This document shows, in pieces, positions 9,271 through 18,514 of a stretch of DNA of 64,000 bases (position 1 is its first letter; every line of letters starts with the position of its first letter). The stretch lies in contig NC_083577.1 in NCBI RefSeq assembly GCF_027579695.1, positions 38,665,198 through 38,729,197 on the forward strand, written 5' to 3'. The position numbers and the translations under genes were made by a program. Origin of the DNA: Neoarius graeffei (taxonomy: Eukaryota; Chordata; Actinopteri; Siluriformes; Ariidae). The notes beneath the pieces were generated by a model, which was not told the origin of the DNA, did not search any database, and worked only from the letters and a program-made list of their open reading frames with translations.

Positions 9271-10827
9271 TAGCGGGGCGTGATAGCGCTGGTCCTGTCC
9301 GTTATTCTGCCGATAGCCCTTAGGTCCGGGATTCTGGCCTTGCAACACATCCCCTAATTCTCCCGTCCTACTCTGCTCATCCCTCCGCCGCGCATAGCAT
9401 TCCCTCATCCAGTGGCCCTCCTTTCCACAATAGTGGCACCTGCCTGTTTTCTTCCGGTTCCCACCCGACCATGTGCGAGGCCCGGTGCGTGTTTTGTCAT
9501 TATTATGACGATACGACCCGGGGCCCTGTGGGGCCACAGATAAACATGCTTTATTAGTCTTACAATCTAACAACCCATCACTTTCCATTGTCCTCAACCG
9601 TTCACCCGCTTGGCGAAGGACCAAATGAGTCCTATCGCTCAAGTGATGTTTCAAAACGTTCTGAACCTCAGGGCGGCAGTTAGATAAAAAGGTGGACAGG
9701 AACATTGGATTGGGTTGAGTCATGTCCAATTCTAACCCACCCAGGTGCTGCCAAACTTCACCAAAACGTTTCCAAAAGGCCGACGTCACTTCTGACTTTT
9801 CCTGTTTACAGTTAGTAACCTGCGACAGATCACGGTTCGCTTGTTTCATAGCCAGTAAATACCTAGTTAACTGCTCACGCAGGAGCTGCAAAGCATTCGG
9901 TGTGTCCCTCCAAAAAAATGTCGACACGGTGCGCTGACGCGGACGGCCACCTTCCTGAGCCGGAGCTATTTCTTCCTTTATATTCATAGCGACGTCATTT
10001 CTAGGTTGCAACACATCGACTATTTCGAGCAAACGCTCCTCATCATATGAGTCCCCTAATTGATTCTGTAATATAAACCTATAGTCAGCACCAGTTAACT
10101 GACAGTTACGGGATGCCTTAATTAACATGTCGACAAAAAGAAGCGGTTTGTCGGGCGAAGGGAGCAGGGAAATTATATCTTTAAGGGCTGATGGCGACGG
10201 GGGCTCCACATCAATCCCACTGCGCTTCACTTTCCAGACACATGCTACGTTGCCTGGGGGAAATGGTCTGGAGCCCGCGTCTGGGCCCACGTCATCAGGA
10301 TCATTCCAGTCATCGTCGCCCCCCTCTTCCTCGTCGTGATCTTCCCCATTATTCCCCTTGGGACCCTTGCCTTTCTTGGAAACGGCAGGGGCGGGTGGAA
10401 CTTTAGTTTGTGCTTCTAAATCGGCGGACGACGAGGGTAAAGAGACGGCCGCCTCTTTAGTAACAGGCGTTGGTCTTGGTTTTGGAATAGCCTTTAAAAC
10501 AGGTCTCGGGGTGTAAACACCCTTTGATTTATCCCATACCTTCTTCATGTCAAACCATTTATCATACCCTGCGCGCATATAAGGGCGGTCCAAATCCGGA
10601 TCGCCTAAGCTTTCATAAATCATACGGTGCGCTGAAGCAAGAAAGCCTGGATTAAACGTCCCATCACGGGGATACGATGGAATCTGAGGATTTGCCTCCG
10701 TCCACCCAGCCAAATTGTCCAGCCACGGCGTAACGTAATAGCCTAAACCACACTTATTCATCCATTCCGCCGGGGTGTCTGTGACCTCAGGTTTAGGATA
10801 CGAGCCCCCCATCGTACAGTAAAGCAA
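9268..10827 (-). CDS. gag: Retroviral gag polyprotein
   Basis: 519 codons to an amber stop. The more likely start is the second Met five codons in (near 10812), which would give an N-terminal Met-Gly as in myristoylated matrix proteins. It has a proline-rich and then acidic middle (run of E/D near residue 165-175), a capsid region with an AFWKRFGEVW-type segment like gammaretroviral capsids, and one zinc knuckle, C-x2-C-x4-H-x4-C (CHYCGKEGHWMREC), near residue 460. Structural protein of the virion core. Intact by sequence. Confidence 0.9.
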   Translation of the reverse strand: MLYCTMGGSYPKPEVTDTPAEWMNKCGLGYYVTPWLDNLAGWTEANPQIPSYPRDGTFNPGFLASAHRMIYESLGDPDLDRPYMRAGYDKWFDMKKVWDKSKGVYTPRPVLKAIPKPRPTPVTKEAAVSLPSSSADLEAQTKVPPAPAVSKKGKGPKGNNGEDHDEEEGGDDDWNDPDDVGPDAGSRPFPPGNVACVWKVKRSGIDVEPPSPSALKDIISLLPSPDKPLLFVDMLIKASRNCQLTGADYRFILQNQLGDSYDEERLLEIVDVLQPRNDVAMNIKEEIAPAQEGGRPRQRTVSTFFWRDTPNALQLLREQLTRYLLAMKQANRDLSQVTNCKQEKSEVTSAFWKRFGEVWQHLGGLELDMTQPNPMFLSTFLSNCRPEVQNVLKHHLSDRTHLVLRQAGERLRTMESDGLLDCKTNKACLSVAPQGPGSYRHNNDKTRTGPRTWSGGNRKKTGRCHYCGKEGHWMRECYARRRDEQSRTGELGDVLQGQNPGPKGYRQNNGQDQRYHAPL

Positions 10828-10864
10828 ACGGATCTGAACAGAAACAAACAGCAGATATTTATCT

Positions 10865-10998
10865 AAATTTCTATAGCACGCTCTTCCTGGACTCGAACCA
10901 GGGAAAACAAAGCCCTCCTTAGGGCACTACACAAATTTCTATAGCGCGCTCTTCCTGGACTCGAACCAGGGAAAACAAAGCCCTCCTTAGGGCACTAC
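10865..10998 (-). repeat. Tandemly duplicated leader element with hairpins
   Basis: Two 66-bp units (10865-10930 and 10933-10998) differ at one base. Each holds two perfect 5-bp hairpins: one at 10886-10902 and 10954-10970 with a 7-nt loop, and one at 10912-10925 and 10980-10993 with a 4-nt loop. It lies between primer site and gag, where retroviral packaging and dimerisation signals sit. Function is inferred from position only. Confidence 0.7.
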
Positions 10999-11051
10999 GG
11001 AACTACTTCCAACCAGGTAGTCAATCAAACATGTCTTACCTGATTGAGAGT

Positions 11052-11069
11052 ATCACGTCGGGGTCACCA
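11052..11069 (-). other. Primer binding site, tRNA-Trp
   Basis: On the minus strand the 18 bases starting TGGTGACCCCGACG are complementary to the 3' end of tRNA-Trp, the primer also used by avian sarcoma-leukosis viruses. Three bases separate it from the 5' LTR. Confidence 0.9.
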
Positions 11070-11072
11070 AAT

Positions 11073-11505
11073 TGTTAAGATTGCGCTGCGTGCTGTTCAG
11101 ATGCGTTACCAGGAGATCTCCGAGGACAAGAAGAGAGCGAACCACATGAGTTAAATCAATCTGGTTTATTCTCAGTCATGCCCTAACGCACAGCTGCGTC
11201 GGGCGTTTATATACACTCTGCGTAGGGAGTATCAGCAGTGGAAAGTTATGGAATGTGCTTTGCACACTCAGTATCAAGGTCACACAGGAGTTATGCACAG
11301 TTCAACAAGATGTTTCACACAAAAACATAGACAAAATCAGGATATGAAACAGGAACAGAACATATGAAAAGTACAAAATGTACAGAGCAGCGCGTATTAT
11401 CTCTGGCCTAAAGTTAACCCTAAACTGCTACACTACACGACAGTCACCCTTGGGCCGCGCATTTACAAGAGTAGGTTTAGGAGTATTCAGGATTATATTC
11501 TTACA
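11073..11505 (-). repeat. Retroviral 5' LTR
   Basis: 433 bp, same sequence as the left copy by eye. On the minus strand the TATA box lies at 11213-11206 and the polyadenylation signal at 11170-11165. It would drive the provirus. Confidence 0.95.
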
Positions 11506-11573
11506 GTAGTCCTAGCACACTTCCTTTTGGGTGGGGTTTTATTGCTACGAATGGTCATCTCCGATGTAAGTAC

Positions 11574-12059
11574 CGTGCGTCTGTTTGCTTCGAGGTGTCC
11601 AATGATGCGCATATCCTGCCACTCTCTTTCTGCAGCTAGAGAATCCAATCGCATTCAGTACACAAGCTCTGGAGGAAGTTTCTGGCTACACGAATGTGTC
11701 CCAAGGAGAGAATTTTCCTTCCATCTTCTGTAGCATTTACAGTCAAACCTTCGGATTTTCTCCATTTCAGTGTCTTTATCCCCTAAGGTTACTGTAGATA
11801 TTGCGTCTGCTATCTTTACAGCCAACTCCTCTGCTGCAAAGCCAACAGATTCTTCCTCGTCTTCATCTTCCGCTACGGCCAGCTGTAGATAGGGGATATT
11901 GTCCAATGTAATACAGTCTTCTTTGTTGTCGGTGCCCTCGTCTTCAGAATCAGAATTGAAATCTCCATCTGGCTCGTCGAAGAAGCGTTTCCAGGCATCT
12001 TCACTGAAGCATCCATGGTTCACCTCCTCTGCAATCTGCTTAGCTAGCTCCATGTTCAT
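11574..12059 (-). pseudogene. DUF7869-like gene, N-terminal exon-like block
   Basis: A 134-codon frame from an ATG at 12059: helical start, long acidic middle (SDSEDEG, EDEDEEE), then FDCKCYRRW and CSQKLPPEL, a Cys pair pattern I recall at the N-terminus of this family. An in-frame TGA at 11655-11657 stops it, yet the same frame then reads on as MRLDSLAAERE to a G|GTACTTAC donor-like site at 11574/11573, so the stop looks like a mutation in a longer exon. The retrovirus lies in the intron immediately downstream. Confidence 0.5.
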
Positions 12060-12060
12060 T

Positions 12061-12330
12061 CAGTGGTGAAATTACATGCCTGTATGCAGCTTAAGTAGCC
12101 ATGAGCTCAGCTTGTTCCGTATCATACAGCTGATTGGCGAAAAAAAAAAAAGACTTAAATCGAGCTCAGCTCGTATCATACAGCTGATTGATTGGCGAAA
12201 AAAAAAGGCTTCAGTCGTCACGTGAATTCATTCCATAGTGAAATTACATGCCTGTATGCAGCTTATGTAGCCACGAGCTCAGCTCGTATCATATAGCTGA
12301 TTGGCGAAAAAAAAAGACTTAAATCATCAT
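12061..12330 (-). promoter_or_regulatory. Repeated CCAAT-box promoter-like region
   Basis: Upstream of the ATG at 12059 are two full and one partial copy of a roughly 80-100 bp unit. Each contains an inverted CCAAT box (attgg at 12133-12137, 12191-12195 and 12300-12304 on the plus strand), a poly-A run and a GAGCTCAGCT palindrome; two of them also carry ttacatgcctgtatgcagctta. The layout suggests an expanded promoter or the subterminal repeats of a mobile element. Confidence 0.5.
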
Positions 12331-12536
12331 GTGAGTGGCCCATATGGTAATTTACCCACACCCCCCAGCAGGCTACAGTCCTGACAAAAATGAGACAATT
12401 TGCAACACAAAATGTATGCTTTTCCAACAAAACAATCTATTATCTGAAATACTGATTGCATTCTTCAAGATCTCAACTTGCACATTATGGGAAAAAACGA
12501 AAATCACAAATTTAAAAAAAAAATGCTTCTTTTGCG

Positions 12537-12903
12537 GGCAGCACGGTGGTGTAGTGGTTAGCGCTGTCGCCTCACAGCAAGAGGGTCCGGGTTCGAGCCC
12601 CCTGGCCAGCGAGGGCCTTTCTGTGTGGAGTTTGCATGTTCTCCCCGTGTCCGCGTGGGTTTCCTCCAGGTGCTCCGGTTTCCCCCACAGTCCAAAGACA
12701 TGCAGGTTAGGTTAACTGGTGACTCTAAATTGACCGTAGGTGTGAATGTGAGTGTGAATGGTTGTCTGTGTCTATGTGTCAGCCCTGTGATGACCTGGCG
12801 ACTTGTCCAGGGTGTACCCCGCCTTTCGCCCGTAGTCAGCTGGGATAGGCTCCAGCTTGCCTGCGACCCTGTAGAACAGGATAAAGCGGCTAGAGATGAT
12901 GAG
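12537..12903 (+). repeat. Full-length V-SINE
   Basis: A 367-bp tRNA-derived SINE. The head has A-box-like tagtggttagcgc and a perfect B box ggttcgagccc. The central part is the conserved V-domain (gtgtggagtttgcatgttctc and cccacagtccaaagacatg). The tail ends gatgatgagatg. An exact 14-bp target duplication, atgcttcttttgcg, lies at 12523-12536 and 12904-12917. The domain matches the DANA/Mermaid V-SINE superfamily of fish. Confidence 0.92.
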
Positions 12904-13309
12904 ATGCTTCTTTTGCGATTATCTCGGATTCGTTTCGTCAGACATGTGTCCCTGGTTTCCGTGATGTGCCACAGAAATAGAGAAAATTCTAAAGGGTTCA
13001 CAAACTTTCAAGCACTACTGTACGGTAGTTGTTCATGTGAATTTCATCTGGGTTCTCTGTTTTTTCCCCACTGTCTAAACTGCCCCTACCTATTCAAGAT
13101 TCAAGATTTTTATTTGTCATATACACAATAACAGACACAGCAGTTTATTATTGGGTAATGAAATTCTTATTTTGCAACTGCCCGACCAAACTACGCTTAC
13201 CAATATAAAAAGAAATATATATATAAAATATGAAATATAAAATATAAAGTGCATATGGAATGCAAAATATGAAGGTAGAGTGAAAAATGAAGATAACATT
13301 TTAAAAAAG

Positions 13310-13570
13310 GAGAGGCAAACAATGTGCAAACATAGAGATAGATATACTGTGCAATGTCTTTTAAAAAAAAGGAGAGGCAAACAAACAATGTGCAAACATA
13401 GAGGTAGATATACTGTGCAATGTCTTGTGCAAAATTGCTAATATAATCCGTGGTTCAAAGCCTGATGGAAATATAGAGGTAGATGGTGATTATAATCCGT
13501 GGTTCAAAAGCCTGATGGAAATATAGAGGTAGATGGTGATTATAATCTGTGATTCAAAAGCCTGATGGCC
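13310..13570. repeat. Tandem duplications in the LINE 3' region
   Basis: A block containing aggagaggcaaacaatgtgc and a following tatactgtgcaatgtct is present twice (about 13310-13368 and 13369-13428). After it the phrase cctgatggaaatatagaggt with ataatccgtggttcaaa is present three times up to about 13565. These are short period duplications within the 3' untranslated part of the LINE. Confidence 0.7.
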
Positions 13571-13978
13571 TGGGGGTAAAAACTGTTTGTCAGTCTAGTA
13601 GTCCTTGCTTTCACACTCCTGTAGCGTCTGCCAGATGGTAGGAGCGTGAATAGTCTGTGTTGTGGGTGTGTTTGGTCCCTGATGATGCTCTGTGCCCTTT
13701 TTGTGACCCGGGTGTTGTAAATGTCCTGTAGTGGGGGGAGGACAGCTCCACAGATGAACTGTGCCATTTTAATGACACGCTGGAGAGCCTTTCTGTCCTG
13801 AGTTGTGCAGTTCCCGTACCACACAGTGATGGAATTTGTCAGGACGCTCTCCACTGTGCACCTGTAGAAGTTGCTGAGGAGTTTGTTGGACAGTCCAAAT
13901 TTCCTCAGCTTCCTCAGGAAGAAGAGTCTCTGTTGAGCCTTCTTGATGGTCTGCTGTGTGTCCAGGTGAGATCCTCAC
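13540..13978 (-). pseudogene. LINE reverse transcriptase C-terminus, frame-shifted
   Basis: Two overlapping frames carry the end of the LINE protein. 13854-13540 reads SITVWYGNCT, KALQRVIK and a final FYPQAIRLLN, the classic C-terminal end of L2-type LINE proteins. It is out of frame with the main RT frame ending at 13914, so at least one frameshift lies between about 13980 and 13850. Confidence 0.75.
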
Positions 13979-16124
13979 TGATGTGAGTTCCGAGGAATTT
14001 AAATGTTTTCACCCTCTCCACCTGTGTCCCATTGATGTGCAGCGAGGCGTGCTGGTCTCTCCTCCTCTTCCTCGGGTCTATAATCATCTCCTTGGTCTTC
14101 TCAGCATTCAAGGAGAGGTTATTTTCTTGGCACCAGGAGACCAGCTGAGCTACCTCCTCCCTGTAGGCGCTCTCATCTCCGCCGGTGATCAGCCCAATGA
14201 CAGTGTTGTCGTCAGCAAACTTGATGATGGAAGTGTTGCTCTGCGTGGGGGTGCAGTCGTAGGTGAAGAGGGTACAGGAGTGGACTGAGCACACAGCCTT
14301 GGGGGTCCCTGTGCTCACTGTCTTGGTGCTGGATGTTCTGGTACCGACTCTGACAGCCTGGGGTCTGTTTGTGAGAAAGTCCAGGACCCAGCAGCAGAGG
14401 GAGGATGTCAGTCCAAGGGTGGAGAGCTTCTCTGTCAGTCTGCTGGGGATGACGGTGTTGAAGGCTGAACTGTAGTCCACAAACAGCATTCGAACATAGG
14501 TGTCCCTGTGTTCCAGGTATGACAAGGCTGTGTGGATGGCTGCATTGACGGCATCATCAGTTGAACGGTTCTGACGATATGCGAATTGAAGGGGGTCCAT
14601 TGTGTCTGGGATGCCCTTTTTGATGTATGACATGACTATCCTCTCAAAACACTTCATTACAACTAAAGTGAGTGCAATTGGGTGATAGTCATTCAGGCAT
14701 GTTATATTGTTTTTCTTTGGGAGGGGCACTATGGTGGTGGTCTTGAAGCATGTGGGCACAGAAGACATGGAGAGGGACAGGTTGAAAATGTCTGTGAAGA
14801 CCTCTGCTAACTGTGTGGAGCAGGCCCTCAAAGCACGGCCGGGGATGTTGTCAGGGCCGGCTGCCTTTTGGGGGTTAGTCCTCCTGAAGACCTTGCTCAC
14901 CTCGGTTATGGTCACAATAGGTGAAGAGCTCTGTGCTGCCTCTGTTGGTAGAATCCCTCTGTGTTGGTTGGTGTTGAGGGTGTCAAAGCGAGCATAGAAC
15001 TCGTTCAGCTCATCTGGTGATGTATTGTGGTTGGCTGTGACCCTGCTGTTCTTCTGCTGGAAATTGGTGATGTGTTGCAGGCCCTGCCACATGCATCTGG
15101 AGTCTGAGGTGTTGTAATAACCTTCCAGCTTCAGTCTGTACTGCCTCTTGGCTTCCCTGATGGATCTGCGTAGGTCATATCTGGCCTTTTTATATCCATC
15201 TGCGTCGCCAGAGGCAAAAGCGGTGGAGCGTGCATGTAGCATGGAGCGTACTTCACTGTTAATCCAAAGTTTTTGGTTAGGATATATTTTGCAGTGCTTG
15301 GTGGGGACAATGTCATTAATACACGTACTGATGTAGCTGGTGACCACAGATGCATATTCCTCTAAATCCACAGAACAGTCTTCTCTCAAAGCAGCAGTCT
15401 TAAACACATCCCAGTTTGTAGAACTGAAGCAGTCCTGGAGCACTAGATCAGTCTCTTCATTCCAGACTTTAACAGTTTTACTCACTGGGGGGGCTTGTTT
15501 GAGAAAGGCCTTGTAAGCTGGGTAGAGGAACACAGAGTTGTGGTCAGACTGTCCAAAGTGGGGCCGGGGCACAGCCTTGTAGCCATTTCTCACATTGCTG
15601 TAGACATGGTCCAGGATGTTGTTGTCCCTTGTCGGAAAGCTCACGTGTTGTTGATGGTACTTTGGTAGCACAGTCATGAGGTTGCAATGATTAAAATCCC
15701 TGGCCACGATGAACACGGCATCTGGGTGTGTGGTCTCGTATTTGCTGATGATGTCATGTAGTAATCCTAGCGCTGTAGTGCGGTCAGCCTGTGGCGGGAT
15801 GTAAACAGCCAGCATAAACACAGCACTGAACTCCCTCGGTAGATAAAAGGGTCTGCACTTCACCATCAGCACTTCAATGTCCGCACAACAGTGTTTTTCA
15901 ACCACCTGTACGTCTGTACACCATCTGTTGTTAACATAAACACACACACCGCCACCTTTGTTTTTACCGGAAGCAGATGTGCGGTCTCCGTGGTGCATGG
16001 AGTGGGTCTGTAGTTCAATGGCTGGGTCTGGCAGGCTTGCAGTAGTCCAGGTTTCCGTAAAAATCAGGGCACAACACTCTCTGATCTCACGCTGAGATGT
16101 TATCCTGGTTCTCAGGTCATCCAT
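13914..16124 (-). CDS. L2-type LINE endonuclease and reverse transcriptase
   Basis: 736 open codons. Residues 1-220 are an APE-like endonuclease with FTETW, VCVYVNN, RDFNH and SDHN. Residues 400-690 are the reverse transcriptase with LPKK, AYRQNRSTDDAV, LFVDYSSAFNT and FADD. The RDFNH motif is GDFNH in active endonucleases, so one catalytic-loop residue is changed. The frame in fact starts further upstream: the same frame reads LLLANVRSLENK before the first Met. It ends by frameshift near 13914. The enzyme nicks target DNA and copies the LINE RNA in place. Confidence 0.85.
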   Translation of the reverse strand: MDDLRTRITSQREIRECCALIFTETWTTASLPDPAIELQTHSMHHGDRTSASGKNKGGGVCVYVNNRWCTDVQVVEKHCCADIEVLMVKCRPFYLPREFSAVFMLAVYIPPQADRTTALGLLHDIISKYETTHPDAVFIVARDFNHCNLMTVLPKYHQQHVSFPTRDNNILDHVYSNVRNGYKAVPRPHFGQSDHNSVFLYPAYKAFLKQAPPVSKTVKVWNEETDLVLQDCFSSTNWDVFKTAALREDCSVDLEEYASVVTSYISTCINDIVPTKHCKIYPNQKLWINSEVRSMLHARSTAFASGDADGYKKARYDLRRSIREAKRQYRLKLEGYYNTSDSRCMWQGLQHITNFQQKNSRVTANHNTSPDELNEFYARFDTLNTNQHRGILPTEAAQSSSPIVTITEVSKVFRRTNPQKAAGPDNIPGRALRACSTQLAEVFTDIFNLSLSMSSVPTCFKTTTIVPLPKKNNITCLNDYHPIALTLVVMKCFERIVMSYIKKGIPDTMDPLQFAYRQNRSTDDAVNAAIHTALSYLEHRDTYVRMLFVDYSSAFNTVIPSRLTEKLSTLGLTSSLCCWVLDFLTNRPQAVRVGTRTSSTKTVSTGTPKAVCSVHSCTLFTYDCTPTQSNTSIIKFADDNTVIGLITGGDESAYREEVAQLVSWCQENNLSLNAEKTKEMIIDPRKRRRDQHASLHINGTQVERVKTFKFLGTHISEDLTWTHSRPSRRLNRDSSS

Positions 16125-16616
16125 CTTATTCTCGAGCGAGCGAACGTTAGCTAGCAGAAGGCTAGGTAGCAGTGGTCTTGTAGCTCTAGCCTTTAGCCTA
16201 GCATGTAGCCCGCCTCTCTTACCGCACCTCCGTTTTGGGTGCGTGGATCGTCGGCCATTTCACCTACTCGAGTCTGGTGATGATGCAGCCTGCCGGATGG
16301 TGTCGGTGTAGCTTCGGTCGGTGTCAGTGATGAGAAGAAAACTACAGTCCAGAAGGACTGGACTGGATCTGTGGTGAATTTTACCAATGTCCAGGTGTGT
16401 CTTTGCTGTAGGTCAGCGGTTCCCAAACTTTTTTGGCCGCGCACCCCCTTCTATACTCCAACCAGGTTGACGCACCCCCAGTCCCCCAGTTTCAAAAAAC
16501 ACACGCTTTCTTATAAAGGCAGCATCTTTAATTGTGCTAAAATGATAAACATCGTTTGCAACACCTGCAGGAAACCACAAAAGTGGAAAAAAAACCCACC
16601 AAAGCTTTCTTACAAA

Positions 16617-16908
16617 AGCCTAGGTCACAACCGGACGTACAATTTTTTGGCCGTGCGATTTTTGGCGTTTCCCAAATCGCTGCGTTTTTTTTGTTGTTGT
16701 TGTTGTTCATGGAGAAAGACGCGCGTTGGCCGTAAGTTTGTCTTGCAACCTGGAAAAAAAACGTAAGCGCCCGTAGAGTTTGTTTGACATGACAAAGAAC
16801 CTCTGCGGCCGGTCTGCAGCTCGAAAATCAGCACGTCATGCGCCCTCCGTGCGTTTCTTGCGTGTAGACCGGCCGTAGGAGCACGTACGGCCGGTTGTGA
16901 CCAAGGCT
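16617..16908. mobile_element. MITE inside the outer hAT
   Basis: About 292 bp with inverted ends: agcctaggtcacaaccgg on the left and, inverted, agccttggtcacaaccgg on the right. The ends continue with cgtac-type similarity. No clear target duplication or reading frame was seen, so the superfamily is open. Confidence 0.65.
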
Positions 16909-17835
16909 AAAGGCAGCACGTCGTGCTCGAATGAGAACATCGAATCACATTAACATATTATGCGCTCTCGTATTTGAATTAGATAGAATTTGATTGAAAT
17001 GTAACAGTTTTAAAACATTGCAACACGGTAAATGCGCAAATTCATTACAAAGGGAGATCACATCGAGGCATGTAGTCTACCAGCCAGATATGGGGAAAAT
17101 ATATGATTTTCATCCGTGTTTAAAACATTAGCAACACAACCCTGTCATTACAAGGTTATGAAAATGAATTGAGAATTAATTTAATTTGCAAAAAAGTTAA
17201 CATATAACAGTAAAAATAGCAATGATAATTATGAACATATGCATTTTAAAGAGATACAATAATTAAGGAGCATATCAGGAACAGATAAAGAAGAGGATCC
17301 ATCTGATTGTGAAGTGCAGCGCTGGCGGCTCAGTCTGCAGCGAGAGAGAGACAGACGGTGGGTGGGTCAGTAGGCTATATAGGTAGGGTGACCACCTGCT
17401 CATAAGCCCAAGGGGGGACAAGGGGTATGTTTTTGAGGGACAATGTGGGACGCCGCCCCCACTGCGCCGCGCCGGCTGCTGGAAGACTCACAGATAGTGG
17501 TTTACCCATTTCTAGCACATACTACCTTACATGGTATATCAATAATACCCTCATCTGCTGTTATTGGTGATGTATGGTCATGAACAGGCCACCAAATGTG
17601 TTTTTTTTAAATAAACATTCATAATATTTTGACCATTCAATTATGACTTGACAGACACACTTCCACTTATGATTTACTGAAGCTACTCAATTTTATTTAT
17701 TTTCCATTACAATTTATTCACTTTAAATCAATCATAATATAATATTGCGTCTGAGGCTTTGCAGTGCATCAGTACAGCAGGAATAGTGACAAGTTTCCAT
17801 TTAGTTTTCAGTGGATTAACAGGAATTGTTAATCC

Positions 17836-17945
17836 AGATTAGGGATAAAATTAGCTCATGTTTTAAGTCGTTCAAATTCTGTAGAGCTGCTTTGCGACAA
17901 TGTTTATTGTTAAAAGCGCTATACAAATAAACTTGAAATAAATAG
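17836..17945 (+). repeat. L2 3'-end fragment
   Basis: Matches by eye the terminal part of the CR1/L2-type LINE at 48745-48975: aaattagctcatgttttaag, then ctgctttgcgacaatgttta and tacaaataaacttga. It lies within the inner hAT. Confidence 0.75.
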
Positions 17946-17989
17946 AAACTTGAAATGAATTGTAGTGGCTCAGCACCACAGAAACAGTA

Positions 17990-18368
17990 GAAAAAAAAAA
18001 AGTCCTGCCCGATATGATATTGCGTGTTGGACAGTGTGATACACACTCGTCACCTCTGCCGCAGTCACTTTGTCAGCTAGAGTGTCGTTTTTAGGTCGGA
18101 GGAAAGCATCCATAGATTTAGACGTTTCTTTCTGTTGCACACGTTTCTTGTGAGTCTCCGCGAGCCTGTGTCGTTTCACATCGTATTCCCCGCCATGTCC
18201 GATTGAGAAAGATGTTTTGCAAAGGTCACAAAAAGCCCTCTCGGTATCCCCCTCAACCCCTTTCAGACACAAATATTCATTTTCCCACTCTTTCCTGCAC
18301 ATACACCTTCTCTTTTTAACTGGAGGTGGCGGTGCCTCACCTGCCATCTCCCCGGTCCCTTTCTCCAT
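17990..18368 (-). pseudogene. hAT transposase N-terminal BED-finger block
   Basis: On the minus strand an ATG at 18368 starts MEKGTGEMAGE, a KKRR basic patch, then WENEYLCLKG and a BED-type zinc finger: C-D-L-C followed by H-G-G-E-x-D-V-K-R-H...H. After SMDAFLRPK it reads VTAAEVTSVYHTVQHAISYR, and similarity ends near 17990. BED fingers bind the transposon ends. No catalytic or dimerisation part is present in the element, so the protein could at most bind DNA. Confidence 0.75.
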
Positions 18369-18483
18369 TTTTTAATATGAAAGCAATGCATGCGTTGCAC
18401 CTGCGTCCCTCGTCACTGTCTGTGCACGTGAGTGCGGTGTCATGGCAACAACAAAAAGTTGACAACAACCAGTCAGTTGTGAG

Positions 18484-18485
<2 letters not shown>

Positions 18486-18514
<29 letters not shown>
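18486..18514. repeat. (TG)n microsatellite
   Basis: Uninterrupted dinucleotide run of about 29 bp inside the inner hAT. Confidence 0.95.

Larger units (their letters stand above)
3634..11505 (-). mobile_element. Complete-layout endogenous retrovirus, young insertion
   Basis: A 7872-bp provirus on the minus strand, flanked by a 5-bp target duplication, gtagt, at 3629-3633 and 11506-11510. The two 433-bp LTRs appear identical base for base by eye, implying recent integration. Order on the minus strand: 5' LTR, tRNA-Trp primer site, duplicated leader, gag, amber stop, protease-reverse transcriptase, RNase H-integrase, env, polypurine tract, 3' LTR. The same-frame gag-TAG-pol layout, single zinc knuckle and CX6CC-type transmembrane subunit point to the gamma/epsilon-like retroviruses common in fish. 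Lesion: pol changes frame at a nine-base homopolymer (7696-7704). It lies in an intron of the broken DUF7869-like gene. Confidence 0.95.
1..12059 (-). pseudogene. Broken multi-exon gene of a DUF7869-like uncharacterised protein family
   Basis: Five blocks read on the minus strand in the order expected for a dispersed, uncharacterised metazoan protein family that I recall as carrying DUF7869; no function is established. They are an N-terminal block with a C-x-C pair (12059-11574), a block with an LPGR...LLP motif (about 1797-1480), a block ending in YSFDFAQQV (about 1394-1020), a block with TPRKCGLFGV and HCDNCSGQNKN (905-about 390, split by a SINE), and a block with FDWQKHLSPYFRR (about 250-58). 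The family name is from memory; order and motifs are seen. The gene has an in-frame TGA at 11655-11657, a SINE in a coding block and a retrovirus in the intron between the first two blocks, so this copy is probably dead. The high copy number of such genes in fish suggests they may ride on, or be, a mobile element. Confidence 0.55.

Noticed and set aside
10886..10970. tRNA gene candidates in the retroviral leader
   Set aside because: Only the T-arm-like hairpin is present; no A box, D-arm or acceptor stem.
12558..13131. Frames within and around V-SINE copies (also at 21190, 23617, 36359 and 57128)
   Set aside because: These are translations of the SINE itself; the same peptide pieces recur at each copy.
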